The translations under genes were made by a program, and so were the position numbers. From Fimenecus sp964614605 (GTDB lineage Bacteria > Bacillota > Clostridia > Oscillospirales > Acutalibacteraceae): a DNA stretch of 31,005 nt. This document shows positions 1 through 8,399 of the stretch, in pieces. The stretch covers positions 1-31,005 of the forward strand of contig CAZTLU010000013.1 of the NCBI GenBank assembly GCA_964614605.1, in the 5' to 3' direction. Each line of letters opens with the position of its first letter. Position 1 is the stretch's first letter. Below the pieces are notes generated by a model, which was not told where the DNA came from, made no database searches, and saw only the letters and a list, made by a program, of their open reading frames with translations.

Positions 1-77
1 TGTTTTTCAGCTTCTTTTTGCAATTTGTCCTTTAACTCTTGCGGCAATCTTAATCTTACATCAACTTTTTCGGTCAT
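1..77 (-). CDS. Ribbon-helix-helix protein, N-terminal fragment
   Basis: Only the first 25 codons are inside the window; the gene runs off the left edge. The visible N-terminus reads MTEKVDVRLRLPQELKD, with alternating residues as in the beta strand of Arc/CopG ribbon-helix-helix DNA-binding proteins, followed by the start of helix A. The ATG at 77-75 is preceded at good distance by a GGTGGTGAG ribosome binding site, which supports the start. Proteins of this type are often antitoxins or plasmid/mobile-element regulators, and the XRE gene just upstream fits an accessory locus, but the rest of the protein is not visible. The fold call is inferred from a short stretch. Confidence 0.6.
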   Translation of the reverse strand, partial: MTEKVDVRLRLPQELKDKLQKEAEK

Positions 78-172
78 AATACTCACCACCTTGGTACCAT
101 TTGTGTATAATTTTAATATATTTTACACGAAAATCAAAAGCATATTTTGGTGCAGAGTATGTGCGTTATACA

Positions 173-391
173 TTATTTATTCGTTTTCGGGTTATCTGTT
201 CTACCAAGAATATAATCAGCAGATACATTATAAAAATCACATAATTCATATAACATTTCTATGGGTAAGCTTCTTTCGTTTCTTTCGTATCTGCTATAAA
301 CAGTCTGTGAAGTATTCAGAAGATTTGCAATAAAAGTTTGCGTTAAGTCCTTATCTTCTCTTAAACTGCGTATTCTTTCTGCTGTTTTCAT
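173..391 (-). CDS. XRE-family helix-turn-helix regulator
   Basis: A 72-residue protein that is almost entirely one Cro/C1-type HTH domain. Helix 2/3 lie in the stretch LTQTFIANLLNTSQTVYSRYE, and the conserved tail RSLPIEMLYELCDFYNVSADYILGRTD is typical of SinR/phage-repressor-like single-domain regulators. The ATG at 391 is chosen over an in-frame GTG at 400, because AGGAG lies 8 nt before the ATG and overlaps the GTG. It is divergent from the small gene at 498, and the 105-bp gap carries repeated AATATCA/TATGATATT half-sites, so autoregulation and control of the neighbour are likely. This is inference from layout; the DNA-binding fold itself is clear. Confidence 0.85.
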   Translation of the reverse strand: MKTAERIRSLREDKDLTQTFIANLLNTSQTVYSRYERNERSLPIEMLYELCDFYNVSADYILGRTDNPKTNK

Positions 392-412
392 AGTTATCAC
401 TCCTAAAAAAAT

Positions 413-477
413 AATATCATAATATCAAATGATACTATTGATTTTAATATCAAACGGTGTTATGATATTGCTATAAT
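413..477. promoter_or_regulatory. Divergent promoter/operator region
   Basis: For the plus-strand gene, TTGATT (438-443), a 17-bp spacer and TATGAT (461-466) form a promoter. The region contains a direct repeat TAATATCAAA (420-429 and 445-454) and an inverted repeat AATATCATAA (413-422) with TTATGATATT (460-469). One copy of the repeat overlaps the promoter spacer. This is a plausible operator for the XRE protein encoded at 173-391; binding is inferred. Confidence 0.5.
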
Positions 478-497
478 AAATGTTTGGAGTTGATAAT

Positions 498-779
498 ATG
501 TCAAACACGATAGCTCAACTTTACAGGGGACAGCTTGAACCCAAAAATATTTTGGGTAATGGGAATATCGAAATGAGAAGAAGTGAAATACTAATCGAAA
601 AGAACTTTTATAAGCTGAAAGAAAATCTTAATGAAGATACAAAAGCGATTTTAGAGAAATACGAACAATGTATAGATGAATACATTGTTTTAATAAGTGA
701 GCAAGCTTTTTGTGACGGATTTTGTTTAGGAACGAGAATTCTATCAGAGGCAATCGGCGGTGCAGAGAGAATTTTATAA
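498..779 (+). CDS. Small helical protein, DUF6809-like
   Basis: A 93-residue protein without signal peptide or membrane segment. It begins MSNTIAQLYRGQLEP and continues with a long charged helical region (residues 28-65, many Lys/Glu) and a C-terminal motif FCDGFCLGTRILSEAI. This order (N-terminal LYRG, central coiled region, C-terminal DGF-LG-R) resembles small Firmicutes proteins annotated DUF6809, which I name from memory and with moderate certainty. Function is unknown. The ATG at 498 follows GGAG (486-489); an upstream in-frame ATG at 480 has no ribosome binding site and would fall almost at the transcription start. It is divergent from the XRE regulator and probably controlled by it. 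Confidence 0.65.
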   Translation: MSNTIAQLYRGQLEPKNILGNGNIEMRRSEILIEKNFYKLKENLNEDTKAILEKYEQCIDEYIVLISEQAFCDGFCLGTRILSEAIGGAERIL

Positions 780-783
780 AAAA

Positions 784-805
784 ACGGCGAGATTTCTCTC
801 GCCGT
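784..805 (-). terminator. Intrinsic terminator of the metallophosphoesterase gene
   Basis: A perfect 9-bp stem ACGGCGAGA (784-792) / TCTCGCCGT (797-805) with a 4-nt loop. Read on the minus strand it is followed by a run of seven T, so it ends the transcript of the gene at 840-4439. It also lies just after the stop of the plus-strand gene but has no T run in that direction. Confidence 0.8.
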
Positions 806-839
806 CAATTACGAATTACGCATTTATAATTACGATTTT

Positions 840-3800
840 TTACGCATCTTCTCTTCTGCGTCTTACAACAACAATTGTTGTAACAACGCCTGCAATAACA
901 AGAAGTGCACCGATAGCGGTTGCCACATAACCGTAAACCTTATTTTCACGGAATGTGTCTGCAATGTTGTCTATAATATCTGGACCGCTGTTTGTATTGC
1001 TATCTTCATTGTTGGTATCATTCTTGTTTGAGTCGTCAACCTTGTTTCCGTTTGTGCCGTCAATAATTGTGCCGTCTTCCAGAGTAATTACCTTTGAGAT
1101 TGCAAACTGGTCAACTCTTGTTTCTTCACCGTTTTCAACGCTGTATGAGTCGAAATAGAGGTTTCCGCCGTCAATCTGAATGTATGAATATGAGGGAACC
1201 TCAAGGTAAATAACGGCTTCGCCTGAGGGGAAGGTGCCTGAGGTTTCACTTTCTGCCTTGGGCTCATAATGCTTTGAGCCTGCGGTGCCGTTGATTGAAT
1301 AGATTGTACCATCGGGCGTAATCTTTGAGGTGTACTGGAGTCCGTTGTAGGTAAGAGTCTGTGTTTCAGTAGCTACAACTGCGTTGTTGTTCATAACATC
1401 TGTACGCATATAAACATGGTCGTGACCCTGGAATACAACATCAATGTCAAGCTCGGGCATAAGACTTTGAAGCTGTGCACGAAGAGCAGTTACATCGTCA
1501 TCATCAAAGTGTGAGCCGTTTGAATAAACTGCCTTGTGGAGGGCTACGAACTTCCAAGCCTTATCGCTTGCATTCATATCTGCTTTGAGCCATTCAAGCT
1601 GGTCGTTTGAAAGTGAGCCGTCTTCGTTAAGATTGTTTGTGTTAAGCACTGCCACATGAGCGGTGTTATAATCGAATGAGTAGTAAACACCTGTTGTTGT
1701 GTCCTGCTCGGGAGCGTTTGAGTAAACAAAGTTTTCGATGTTAGCATAGTCACCGCGCTCTTCGTGGTTACCTGCAGCAGTCATCATAACTGTGTCCATA
1801 AGTGTGTCAGAGGCAAGGTTGAACATTCTCTGCCACTCAACAAAGTCATTACCGTTGTCAACAAGGTCACCTGTGTTGAGAATGAAATCTGCGTCGTGAT
1901 TTGCAAATGCAGTTTCAAGTGTTGCCGCCCAATCGTATGTGTACTGCTTTTCAGTAACACTCTGCGGGTCTGTTACATGGAAGAAGCTGAATGATGTTGA
2001 GTTGTCAGCGGTATCAATTACGCCTGTTTCACTCCACCAACCACGCTCTGCGTCACCAATGCGGTAGCAGTATTTTGTGCCTTCCTCAAGACCTGTAATC
2101 TCAATTGTGTGGCGGTTAACCTCAACCTGATGATAAAGAATTCCGATAAAGCCTAAATCAATTGAAGCATATTCGCGAGTTGCCTCAATTTCACAATTTG
2201 TCTTGATGTCAGCGTCAACTGTTGTGCCCTTGCTGAAATCGGGATTTTCTGAATAGGGTACAATCTGAATATCTGTATCAGTTATGCTGTATTTTGTCAC
2301 ATAGCTGATGTTAACTGATGAAGAAGTGTCTTCACCGAATGTTACTGCAACATGAGAGGGGAGACGAAGATTATCTTGACTTAACGGTACTGCTACCTTG
2401 CCTGAATAAGTTACTGTACCCTCGAGGTCAGCCATATATGAGGGATTTTCGTCGTGTGTCAAATCCTTAATAATGCGGTAGAATTCACCGTCGATAATGT
2501 CATATTGGCTCTGTGTGAGATATTCGTCAAGAACTGAATAAACAACATCGCTTAATGAGTCACCGCCTACAACACCTGTCATAAGAATAAGTGAAATTAC
2601 ATCGTCAATGCCGAAGCCTTCCCATTCTTCACCGGTAATCAGTTCATAAATAACCAAATTCATATCAGGAATAATTGAAGGACCAAGGTTAGAACCAAAG
2701 GATATGAAGTCGATATTAAGGCTGTCAAGAATTACATCCTGAAGAATATCGTTAAGAACAACATCAAGTAATACGCTTACAATTGTTTCTGCATTTTCGC
2801 CGTTATAGAAACGGTCGAGAGCATTCTGAAGGAATGCATCGTTGTTGGGGTCTTCGTTGTTTGTGGTGTGGTATGCAAGAACTGTTGAAACAAGGTCACC
2901 GATTGTACCGTAGTCATATTTACTCTGGAAGCCGAGAGTGTCTGCAAATACTGTGCAAGGTACATCAGAAACCTTAGTGTCAAGAAGCTTGTCAAGTATA
3001 GGACTGAGAATTTCAAGAGTTTTATCAACATCAGTCAATAATTTTCTGTCAAGCTGGTGGCAAAGCGAATATACAATTGTATTCAGTGCCGCATTACCGA
3101 CACCGTCAAAAAACTCATTACCTGTAACACCGTCAAGAATGTTACTCATACCAACCATATCGTCAAGATACCAATAAAGTCCGCCTGCGTCCTTAACATC
3201 CTTGCCGAAGCCGTAACGAAGCTGATATTCAAGAACGTTCATTACAAATGTTTTAATATCTGAACCGCCAAAGTTGTAAGCCCAGGTCTGATACTTAAAG
3301 GGCGTGGGTTGTGCAACACCGTTAATGTAAACAGGAACATATTCGTCAACATCGTGTGTATCATAGCTCATTGTGATGTCGCCGTTCAAAGAAGTCTGCA
3401 TATTAACAGTTCTGAACTGGTTGGGATAGCTTAAGAGCGAGGTTGTAACAATGTCTGTGATAGTTTCGCCGTTGTCGTTGACATAAGATGCCATATCCTG
3501 CATATGAACATGACCTGAAACAGTAAAGTGCATACCTGCGTCTGCAACTGCGTCAGCAAACTTTTCCCAATCACGAAGAACAAAGTTGTCAAAAAGGTCA
3601 ACTTCAACTTCAAAGTGTGGGATTGTGTTTGTGTGAATCATACCGATGATTGTTTTGCCGTCAGCTTCTGCCTTTGCACATTCATCAAGTACCCAAGCCA
3701 AAAGCTCGTCAGAAACCTGACCTGCAGTTTCCTGCTCGTCAAGACCAGAATCTGTGTTGTCAGCAGAATAAAGCTGCGAGTCAATAGCAATAAGACGGTA

Positions 3801-4439
3801 ATTGTCGTCAATATCGGTAGCATATGAAAGTGAGCCCTCGCTGTTTTCTGCGTGCTCTTTGTAACGGCTATAATATCCGCCCTCTGCGGTGTAGCCGAAG
3901 TCAGCATAAATAGCTTCAAACTCTTCGGGTGTGGTGTCAAGTGCATCTCTCATTTCCGGAGAATCTTCAACGCTTACAAGCTCCTCACCGTCATAGTACA
4001 TAGCTCTCTGGTTGTTAATGTCGTGGTTACCGTTAATAACATAAACGGGTACGCCTGTTGTTTCTTCAAACACCTTAAGGCGAGCTGCAAGTGCTTCGTG
4101 AGCTGACTGCTCTGCGTTACGGGTCAAGTCACCGGGGAGTAAAAGAAAATCAATTTCTCCGTTAAGTGCCATAGCGGTAACATTAGCCATTGCGGCGTCT
4201 GTAAGATAGGGGGCAAGACCGGTTGTGGAGTTGTTCATCAACATAATTTCGGTGAACTCCTGACGGTCCTCATCTGTGTAGCCCATTGCAGATTCTGAAA
4301 AATAGTGAATATCACTGATAATTGCAAAATTCACCTCGTCAGCGGGCAATGCAAGTGCCGTAAAAGGAACACTTACAGCAAAAACTGCTACTGCAAGAAT
4401 TACGCAGAAAAGCTTTTTGAAAACACCATTTCTTTTCAT
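840..4439 (-). CDS. Large surface protein with two metallophosphoesterase domains
   Basis: A 1199-residue exported protein. Residues 1-30 are a signal peptide (KR start, hydrophobic core, ALA end). The first calcineurin-like domain spans about 36-340 with all metal motifs: D43-x-H45, GD at 103-104, GNHD 137-140, H269, GHVH 309-312. A 350-residue linker without recognised domain follows. At about 690-810 lies an Ig/fibronectin-like domain as in the N-terminal part of purple acid phosphatases. The second phosphoesterase spans 815-1060: D824 in a DPQ motif, GDLVD 857-861, GNHE 890-893, H968, GHDH 1005-1008. A Ser/Asn/Asp-rich spacer, one C-terminal membrane helix and an RRRRE tail follow. It probably hydrolyses phosphate esters or nucleotides outside the cell, anchored to the membrane; substrate unknown. 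The start follows GGAGGG. Two catalytic domains in one chain are unusual. Confidence 0.9.
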   Translation of the reverse strand: MKRNGVFKKLFCVILAVAVFAVSVPFTALALPADEVNFAIISDIHYFSESAMGYTDEDRQEFTEIMLMNNSTTGLAPYLTDAAMANVTAMALNGEIDFLLLPGDLTRNAEQSAHEALAARLKVFEETTGVPVYVINGNHDINNQRAMYYDGEELVSVEDSPEMRDALDTTPEEFEAIYADFGYTAEGGYYSRYKEHAENSEGSLSYATDIDDNYRLIAIDSQLYSADNTDSGLDEQETAGQVSDELLAWVLDECAKAEADGKTIIGMIHTNTIPHFEVEVDLFDNFVLRDWEKFADAVADAGMHFTVSGHVHMQDMASYVNDNGETITDIVTTSLLSYPNQFRTVNMQTSLNGDITMSYDTHDVDEYVPVYINGVAQPTPFKYQTWAYNFGGSDIKTFVMNVLEYQLRYGFGKDVKDAGGLYWYLDDMVGMSNILDGVTGNEFFDGVGNAALNTIVYSLCHQLDRKLLTDVDKTLEILSPILDKLLDTKVSDVPCTVFADTLGFQSKYDYGTIGDLVSTVLAYHTTNNEDPNNDAFLQNALDRFYNGENAETIVSVLLDVVLNDILQDVILDSLNIDFISFGSNLGPSIIPDMNLVIYELITGEEWEGFGIDDVISLILMTGVVGGDSLSDVVYSVLDEYLTQSQYDIIDGEFYRIIKDLTHDENPSYMADLEGTVTYSGKVAVPLSQDNLRLPSHVAVTFGEDTSSSVNISYVTKYSITDTDIQIVPYSENPDFSKGTTVDADIKTNCEIEATREYASIDLGFIGILYHQVEVNRHTIEITGLEEGTKYCYRIGDAERGWWSETGVIDTADNSTSFSFFHVTDPQSVTEKQYTYDWAATLETAFANHDADFILNTGDLVDNGNDFVEWQRMFNLASDTLMDTVMMTAAGNHEERGDYANIENFVYSNAPEQDTTTGVYYSFDYNTAHVAVLNTNNLNEDGSLSNDQLEWLKADMNASDKAWKFVALHKAVYSNGSHFDDDDVTALRAQLQSLMPELDIDVVFQGHDHVYMRTDVMNNNAVVATETQTLTYNGLQYTSKITPDGTIYSINGTAGSKHYEPKAESETSGTFPSGEAVIYLEVPSYSYIQIDGGNLYFDSYSVENGEETRVDQFAISKVITLEDGTIIDGTNGNKVDDSNKNDTNNEDSNTNSGPDIIDNIADTFRENKVYGYVATAIGALLVIAGVVTTIVVVRRRREDA

Positions 4440-4496
4440 TCTTATCCCTCCAAGAGAAAGTTAATAATACACTTGAAAATTTTACCATAAAAAAAG

Positions 4497-4526
4497 AAAA
4501 AATACCACATTTTTTGTAGTATTTTT
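4497..4526 (-). terminator. Terminator after the ABC ATPase gene
   Basis: Hairpin with arms 4497-4509 (AAAAAATACCACA) and 4515-4526 (TGTAGTATTTTT), one mismatch. On the minus strand it is followed by a T-rich tract, so it separates the ATPase gene from the phosphoesterase gene downstream. Confidence 0.6.
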
Positions 4527-4589
4527 CCCATTTTTTTTAATTTTTTTATAAATTTTTTGGAGCTTTGTTAAATAATAAACAAATTATTA

Positions 4590-5273
4590 TTATCTGTTCA
4601 TAATGTCCGAAACGATTTGTCCGTCCTGAATACGAATTACCCTCTGCGCCTCTTTTGCAATTTCGTTATCGTGGGTAATAAGTATAACGGTTCTGCCTTC
4701 TTCGTGGAGCTCGTGAAGTATCTTCATAACCTCAACGCCGGAGTGAGAGTCAAGGTTACCCGTGGGCTCGTCAGCAAGAATAACAGGGGGGCGTGCCGCA
4801 ACTGCACGGGCAATTGCAACTCTCTGTTGCTGACCGCCCGACATCTGCTTGGGCAGATGGTCAAGACGGTGTGAAAGACCAACTCTGTCTAAAGCCTCGA
4901 GAGCTAATTTGTTGCGCTCTTCCTTTTTCATACCGCGGTAAACGAGGGGCAATTCAACATTTTCAACTGCCGTAAGGCTGGGAATTAAGTTAAAGCCCTG
5001 AAAAATAAAGCCGATTTCTTTGTTTCTGATTTCAGAAAGCTCGTCGTCTTCCATATTTGCCGTGTCAATACCGTCAAGAAGATATGTTCCGCTTGTGGGA
5101 ACATCAAGAAGACCCAGCATATTCATAAGTGTGGATTTACCTGAGCCGGATTGACCGATAATTGCCACAAATTCACCCTTTTCAATGGTGAGCGAAATGC
5201 CGTCAATGGCGCGCACTTCATTTTCACCGGGGTTGTAGATTTTATACATATTACGAACTTCAACAAGACTCAT
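4590..5273 (-). CDS. ABC transporter ATPase, LolD/MacB/YknY type
   Basis: A 227-residue nucleotide-binding subunit of the family that works with FtsX/MacB-like permeases in lipoprotein, macrolide or peptide export. Walker A is GQSGSGKST (about residues 40-48), the Q-loop is FIFQGFNLIPSLTAVENVELP (only key residues meant), the signature is MSGGQQQRVAIARA, Walker B is VILADEPTGNLD and the switch histidine is in ILITHD. The TGNLD motif is diagnostic for this family. ATG 5273 follows GGCGGTGA; an earlier in-frame start at 5300 lacks a site. No permease gene lies next to it on either side: a terminator follows and non-coding DNA precedes. Either the partner is elsewhere or the locus has been rearranged. 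Confidence 0.9.
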   Translation of the reverse strand: MSLVEVRNMYKIYNPGENEVRAIDGISLTIEKGEFVAIIGQSGSGKSTLMNMLGLLDVPTSGTYLLDGIDTANMEDDELSEIRNKEIGFIFQGFNLIPSLTAVENVELPLVYRGMKKEERNKLALEALDRVGLSHRLDHLPKQMSGGQQQRVAIARAVAARPPVILADEPTGNLDSHSGVEVMKILHELHEEGRTVILITHDNEIAKEAQRVIRIQDGQIVSDIMNR

Positions 5274-5317
5274 TTTGTCACCGCCATAAATAAAAAGCAA
5301 TTTTGAAAAATTGTTTT

Positions 5318-5415
5318 ACTTCATATTGTGCAAGCAATACTTCATTAAATAAAAGATGAAGCAGCATTCGCTATGAAGTACGCCAAAGGCGTATGTGAAA
5401 TATCTTTGTCTCACA
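5318..5415. repeat. Cluster of small palindromes, degenerate interspersed repeat
   Basis: Between the ATPase and DUF1846 genes the sequence alternates short hairpins with TTCAT/GATGAAG pieces: ATTG-N6-CAAT near 5325-5338, TACGCC-AAA-GGCGTA at 5379-5393, and TGTGA (5394-5398) with TCACA (5411-5415). The phrasing is like short repeats that are dispersed in many clostridial genomes (family resemblance from memory). It appears non-coding. Confidence 0.45.
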
Positions 5416-5486
5416 TTTTATACACATATTTTACTATCCTAAAATTTACAAGTCAATGTATAAATTGTTAACAATTAAAAAAAGAT

Positions 5487-5519
5487 TATTCCCTCACAGA
5501 GAAAATCCATGAGGGAATA
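5487..5519 (-). terminator. Terminator after the DUF1846 gene
   Basis: A 10-bp perfect stem, arms 5487-5496 and 5510-5519 (TATTCCCTCA/TGAGGGAATA). On the minus strand it is followed by CTTTTTTTAATTG. It lies just past the stop codon at 5526 and ends the two-gene transcript that starts at 8227. Confidence 0.85.
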
Positions 5520-5525
5520 TGAGGT

Positions 5526-7007
5526 TTAATTATAATAAAGATTATCATTCTTCTTATATGGCTCAAAGGTTGCGTTCAAGCCAAGCTTACGAAGAATTTC
5601 CTTATCCGCACTTGAAAGCACAACTGTTGAGTGCACATCACAACCAACGAGATGCTTGATAGCCTCCAATGCCTTTTGTGCCAAGGGGTTCATTGTGGCA
5701 CAGATTGAAAGAGCAATGAGTACTTCTTCGGGGTGAAGACTTGTATCTCTCTCGTGCATACGGATTTTAAGCTGCTTAATAGGTTCAAATACCGTTGGGG
5801 TAATAAGCAGAATTTCATCGTCAAGTCCTGCAATCGCCTTAAGAGCATTTAAAAGCATTGCAGATGATGAGCTCAAAAGCTCGCCCGCCTTACCTGTAAT
5901 AATTCTGCCGTCGAAAAGCTCAATTGCAGTTGCGGGTGCATCTGTCTTTTCAGAAAGCTCAAGCGCCGCCGAAATAACGGGACGGTCAGCGTTTGAAATA
6001 TTGAGATGCTTCATAATAAGCTCAATTTTGTGAAGCTCCTCCGCAACCTTTTTGTTGTTCTTCTGCTGAACAAGGTAATTGCAGTAACGGCGCAGAATTT
6101 CTTTCTTTGATGCAGTGCATACAATGTCATTGTCAATAATGCAGTTGCCCGCCATATTAACACCCATATCTGTAGGTGACTTGTAGGGCGATACACCGTA
6201 AATCTCTTCAAAAATTGTGTTGAGCACGGGGAAGTTTTCAACATCGCGATTGTAGTTAACGGTGGTTTCGCCGTATGCTTCAAGGTGATAGGGGTCAATC
6301 ATATTGACATCGTTAAGGTCAGCGGTTGCCGCCTCGTAAGCCAAATTTACAGGGTGCTTGAGAGGCAAATTCCAGATTGGGAAGGTCTCAAACTTTGCAT
6401 AACCCGCCTTGATTCCACGCTTGTGCTCGTGATAAAGCTGTGAAAGACAAACTGCCATTTTTCCGCTGCCGGGGCCGGGGGCGGTAATCACAACAAGTGA
6501 ATGGCTTGTCTCAATATAATCATTTTTACCGTATCCCTCGTCGCTTACAATAAGCTGAACATCCATTGGGTAATTGTCAATGGGGTAGTGACGGTAAACA
6601 TTTATGCCAAGGCTCTGCAATTTTTGTTCAAAAACAATTGCCGCGGGCTGATTTGCGAACTGTGTAAGCACAACACCGCCCACATAAAGACCGAAACTGT
6701 GATAAATGTCAATAAGACGAAGTACGTCAAGGTCATAAGTGATGCCCAAATCACTGCGGATTTTATTCTTTTCAATGTCTTTTGCACAGATTGCAATAAT
6801 AATTTCAGCATCATCTTTAAGCTGAAGAAGCATCTTCATCTTACTGTCGGGCTTAAAGCCGGGCAGAACTCTTGCGGCATGGTAATCGTCAAAGATTTTT
6901 CCGCCGAATTCTAAGTATAGCTTACCGCCGAATTTGTTGATTCTTTCCTTGATATGCTCTGATTGCATACGAAGGTATTTGTCATTGTCAAAGCCTAATT
7001 TACGCAT
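5526..7007 (-). CDS. DUF1846 family protein
   Basis: A 493-residue soluble protein that matches the DUF1846 family along its full length, recognised from the N-terminus (RKLGFDNDKYLRMQSEHIKERI), the central glycine-rich loop TAPGPGSGKMAVCLSQLYHE (about residues 174-192) and MGVNMAGNCIIDN. The glycine-rich GPGSGK resembles a P-loop, suggesting nucleotide or phosphate binding. The biochemical role of the family is not established to my knowledge. ATG 7007 is used because GGCGGTGA lies just ahead; the in-frame GTG at 7016 is inside that site. It starts 20 nt after the stop of the transporter gene, so the two are probably co-transcribed. Low cysteine content and no signal peptide suggest a cytoplasmic location. 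Confidence 0.9.
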   Translation of the reverse strand: MRKLGFDNDKYLRMQSEHIKERINKFGGKLYLEFGGKIFDDYHAARVLPGFKPDSKMKMLLQLKDDAEIIIAICAKDIEKNKIRSDLGITYDLDVLRLIDIYHSFGLYVGGVVLTQFANQPAAIVFEQKLQSLGINVYRHYPIDNYPMDVQLIVSDEGYGKNDYIETSHSLVVITAPGPGSGKMAVCLSQLYHEHKRGIKAGYAKFETFPIWNLPLKHPVNLAYEAATADLNDVNMIDPYHLEAYGETTVNYNRDVENFPVLNTIFEEIYGVSPYKSPTDMGVNMAGNCIIDNDIVCTASKKEILRRYCNYLVQQKNNKKVAEELHKIELIMKHLNISNADRPVISAALELSEKTDAPATAIELFDGRIITGKAGELLSSSSAMLLNALKAIAGLDDEILLITPTVFEPIKQLKIRMHERDTSLHPEEVLIALSICATMNPLAQKALEAIKHLVGCDVHSTVVLSSADKEILRKLGLNATFEPYKKNDNLYYN

Positions 7008-7027
7008 AATTGTCACCGCCGGGATGT

Positions 7028-8227
7028 TTATTGTTCCGCAGATTCAGTTACTTCTTCAACCTCTTCTGCCTTTTTTTCAAGTCTTTTTTGTTTGCTTTTT
7101 GATTTAAGCCACTCAACGCAGAGGGCGTAGAGTGCCGCCGCGGTGGGTACACCTAAAAGCACACCCATAATTCCGCCAAGATTACCGCCCAGTACTACCG
7201 CAATAAATACGAGAATACCGGGAAGTCCTACTGATTTACCCACAATTCTCGGGTAAATAAAGTTGTTGTCAATAGCCTGTAAAATGAGGATAAATATTAA
7301 GAAAATAAGCGCCTTTATGGGACTTTCCATAAGCAGAATAAGCACGCTTATGACTTCGCCCACGATGGGACCAATTACCGGGATAATCGCTGAAATACCG
7401 ATTATTACAGATACAACCGCCGCGTTGGGAATACGCAGAATTGATGAACCTATAAAGCACATAACTCCCAAAAGTAATGCGTCAGTGAACTGACCTGTAA
7501 TAAAGCTTGAGAAAGAAGAAGCCGCTACATTCGATACATTATTTATTTTGTCAGTAATCTTTTCGGGTAAGGTTGCCTCAAGCACTCTGCGGGTAAATTT
7601 GCCGATTCTTTCTTTTTCAGCAAGCATATAAATCGCAATAATAAAGCCTAAAGCAAAATTTGCAACGCCTGAAATTACTGATGAGGTAACACCCACAGTT
7701 GTGTTGAGAATATCGCCCGTTGTCTCAAATGTGAATACCTTTTCAACCATCGACATAATGTCATTGATTGTGAATTTCGGATTGTGAAGAGCCTCTGTGC
7801 TTATGTCAAGTTCAAATTTCTTGATAAGTGAATCAATCCAGCTTACAACACTGTTGTAATAACCGGGGAATTTTGCTACCAGTAAATCAACCGAGTCTTT
7901 AAGTGCGGGAATAATAATGAAAAGAAGTAAAACCACAAAGGCGAGCATTAAAATGATTGTAGAAACAAGGCTTACGGGGCGTTGCATTTTTCTTACAAAT
8001 GCCTTTTTGCTTTTGCCCATAAATCCAAAAACTTTATTTTCAAGCTGAGTCATAATGATGTTGAGGATAAACGCAAGACAAAAGCCTACAATCAGCGGAG
8101 CCACAATTTTAAGAATTCCGCCAAGAAATGCGCCCACAGCCGACAAATGCTGGGTAGCCGAGAATAAAAGTATTCCGAAGGTGATTATTCCAAGAATAAT
8201 TTTCACATTTTTCTTTGAAAGTTCCAT
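7028..8227 (-). CDS. AI-2E family transporter (PerM-like membrane protein)
   Basis: A 399-residue integral membrane protein with about eight helices and the layout of the AI-2E/PerM family: paired N-terminal helices (IILGIITFGILLF and IVAPLIVGFCLAFIL), a helix near 105-125, a soluble stretch of about 70 residues, and a helix-rich C-terminal half containing the conserved IPVIGPIVGEVISVL and GVLLGVPTAAALYAL segments. Members have been linked to export of small signals or to Na+/H+ exchange; the substrate cannot be read from sequence. The tail is highly charged (KSKSKQKRLEKKAEEVEEV). The start at 8227 is chosen for GGAAG about 10 nt upstream; an earlier start at 8290 is unsupported. It is first in a likely operon with the DUF1846 gene. 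Confidence 0.9.
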   Translation of the reverse strand: MELSKKNVKIILGIITFGILLFSATQHLSAVGAFLGGILKIVAPLIVGFCLAFILNIIMTQLENKVFGFMGKSKKAFVRKMQRPVSLVSTIILMLAFVVLLLFIIIPALKDSVDLLVAKFPGYYNSVVSWIDSLIKKFELDISTEALHNPKFTINDIMSMVEKVFTFETTGDILNTTVGVTSSVISGVANFALGFIIAIYMLAEKERIGKFTRRVLEATLPEKITDKINNVSNVAASSFSSFITGQFTDALLLGVMCFIGSSILRIPNAAVVSVIIGISAIIPVIGPIVGEVISVLILLMESPIKALIFLIFILILQAIDNNFIYPRIVGKSVGLPGILVFIAVVLGGNLGGIMGVLLGVPTAAALYALCVEWLKSKSKQKRLEKKAEEVEEVTESAEQ

Positions 8228-8399
8228 ATTTTTTCTTCCTTTTATAATGTATTCCCCAAATAAAACATACCAGTCAATATTATATACCATAGTATTTGGG
8301 AATTCAAGAATTATATATCAGCACTTTGAAAAATATTTTGTAAAAAATTTATGAAAAATGACAAAAGCAAATGAAGTAAAGAGTGCAGAGGACACTAAA

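Noticed and set aside
1764..4106. Several cysteine- or serine-rich plus-strand frames of 60-100 codons opposite the metallophosphoesterase gene
   Set aside because: They are antisense shadows of a well-supported 1199-residue protein, lack ribosome binding sites and show low-complexity, implausible composition.
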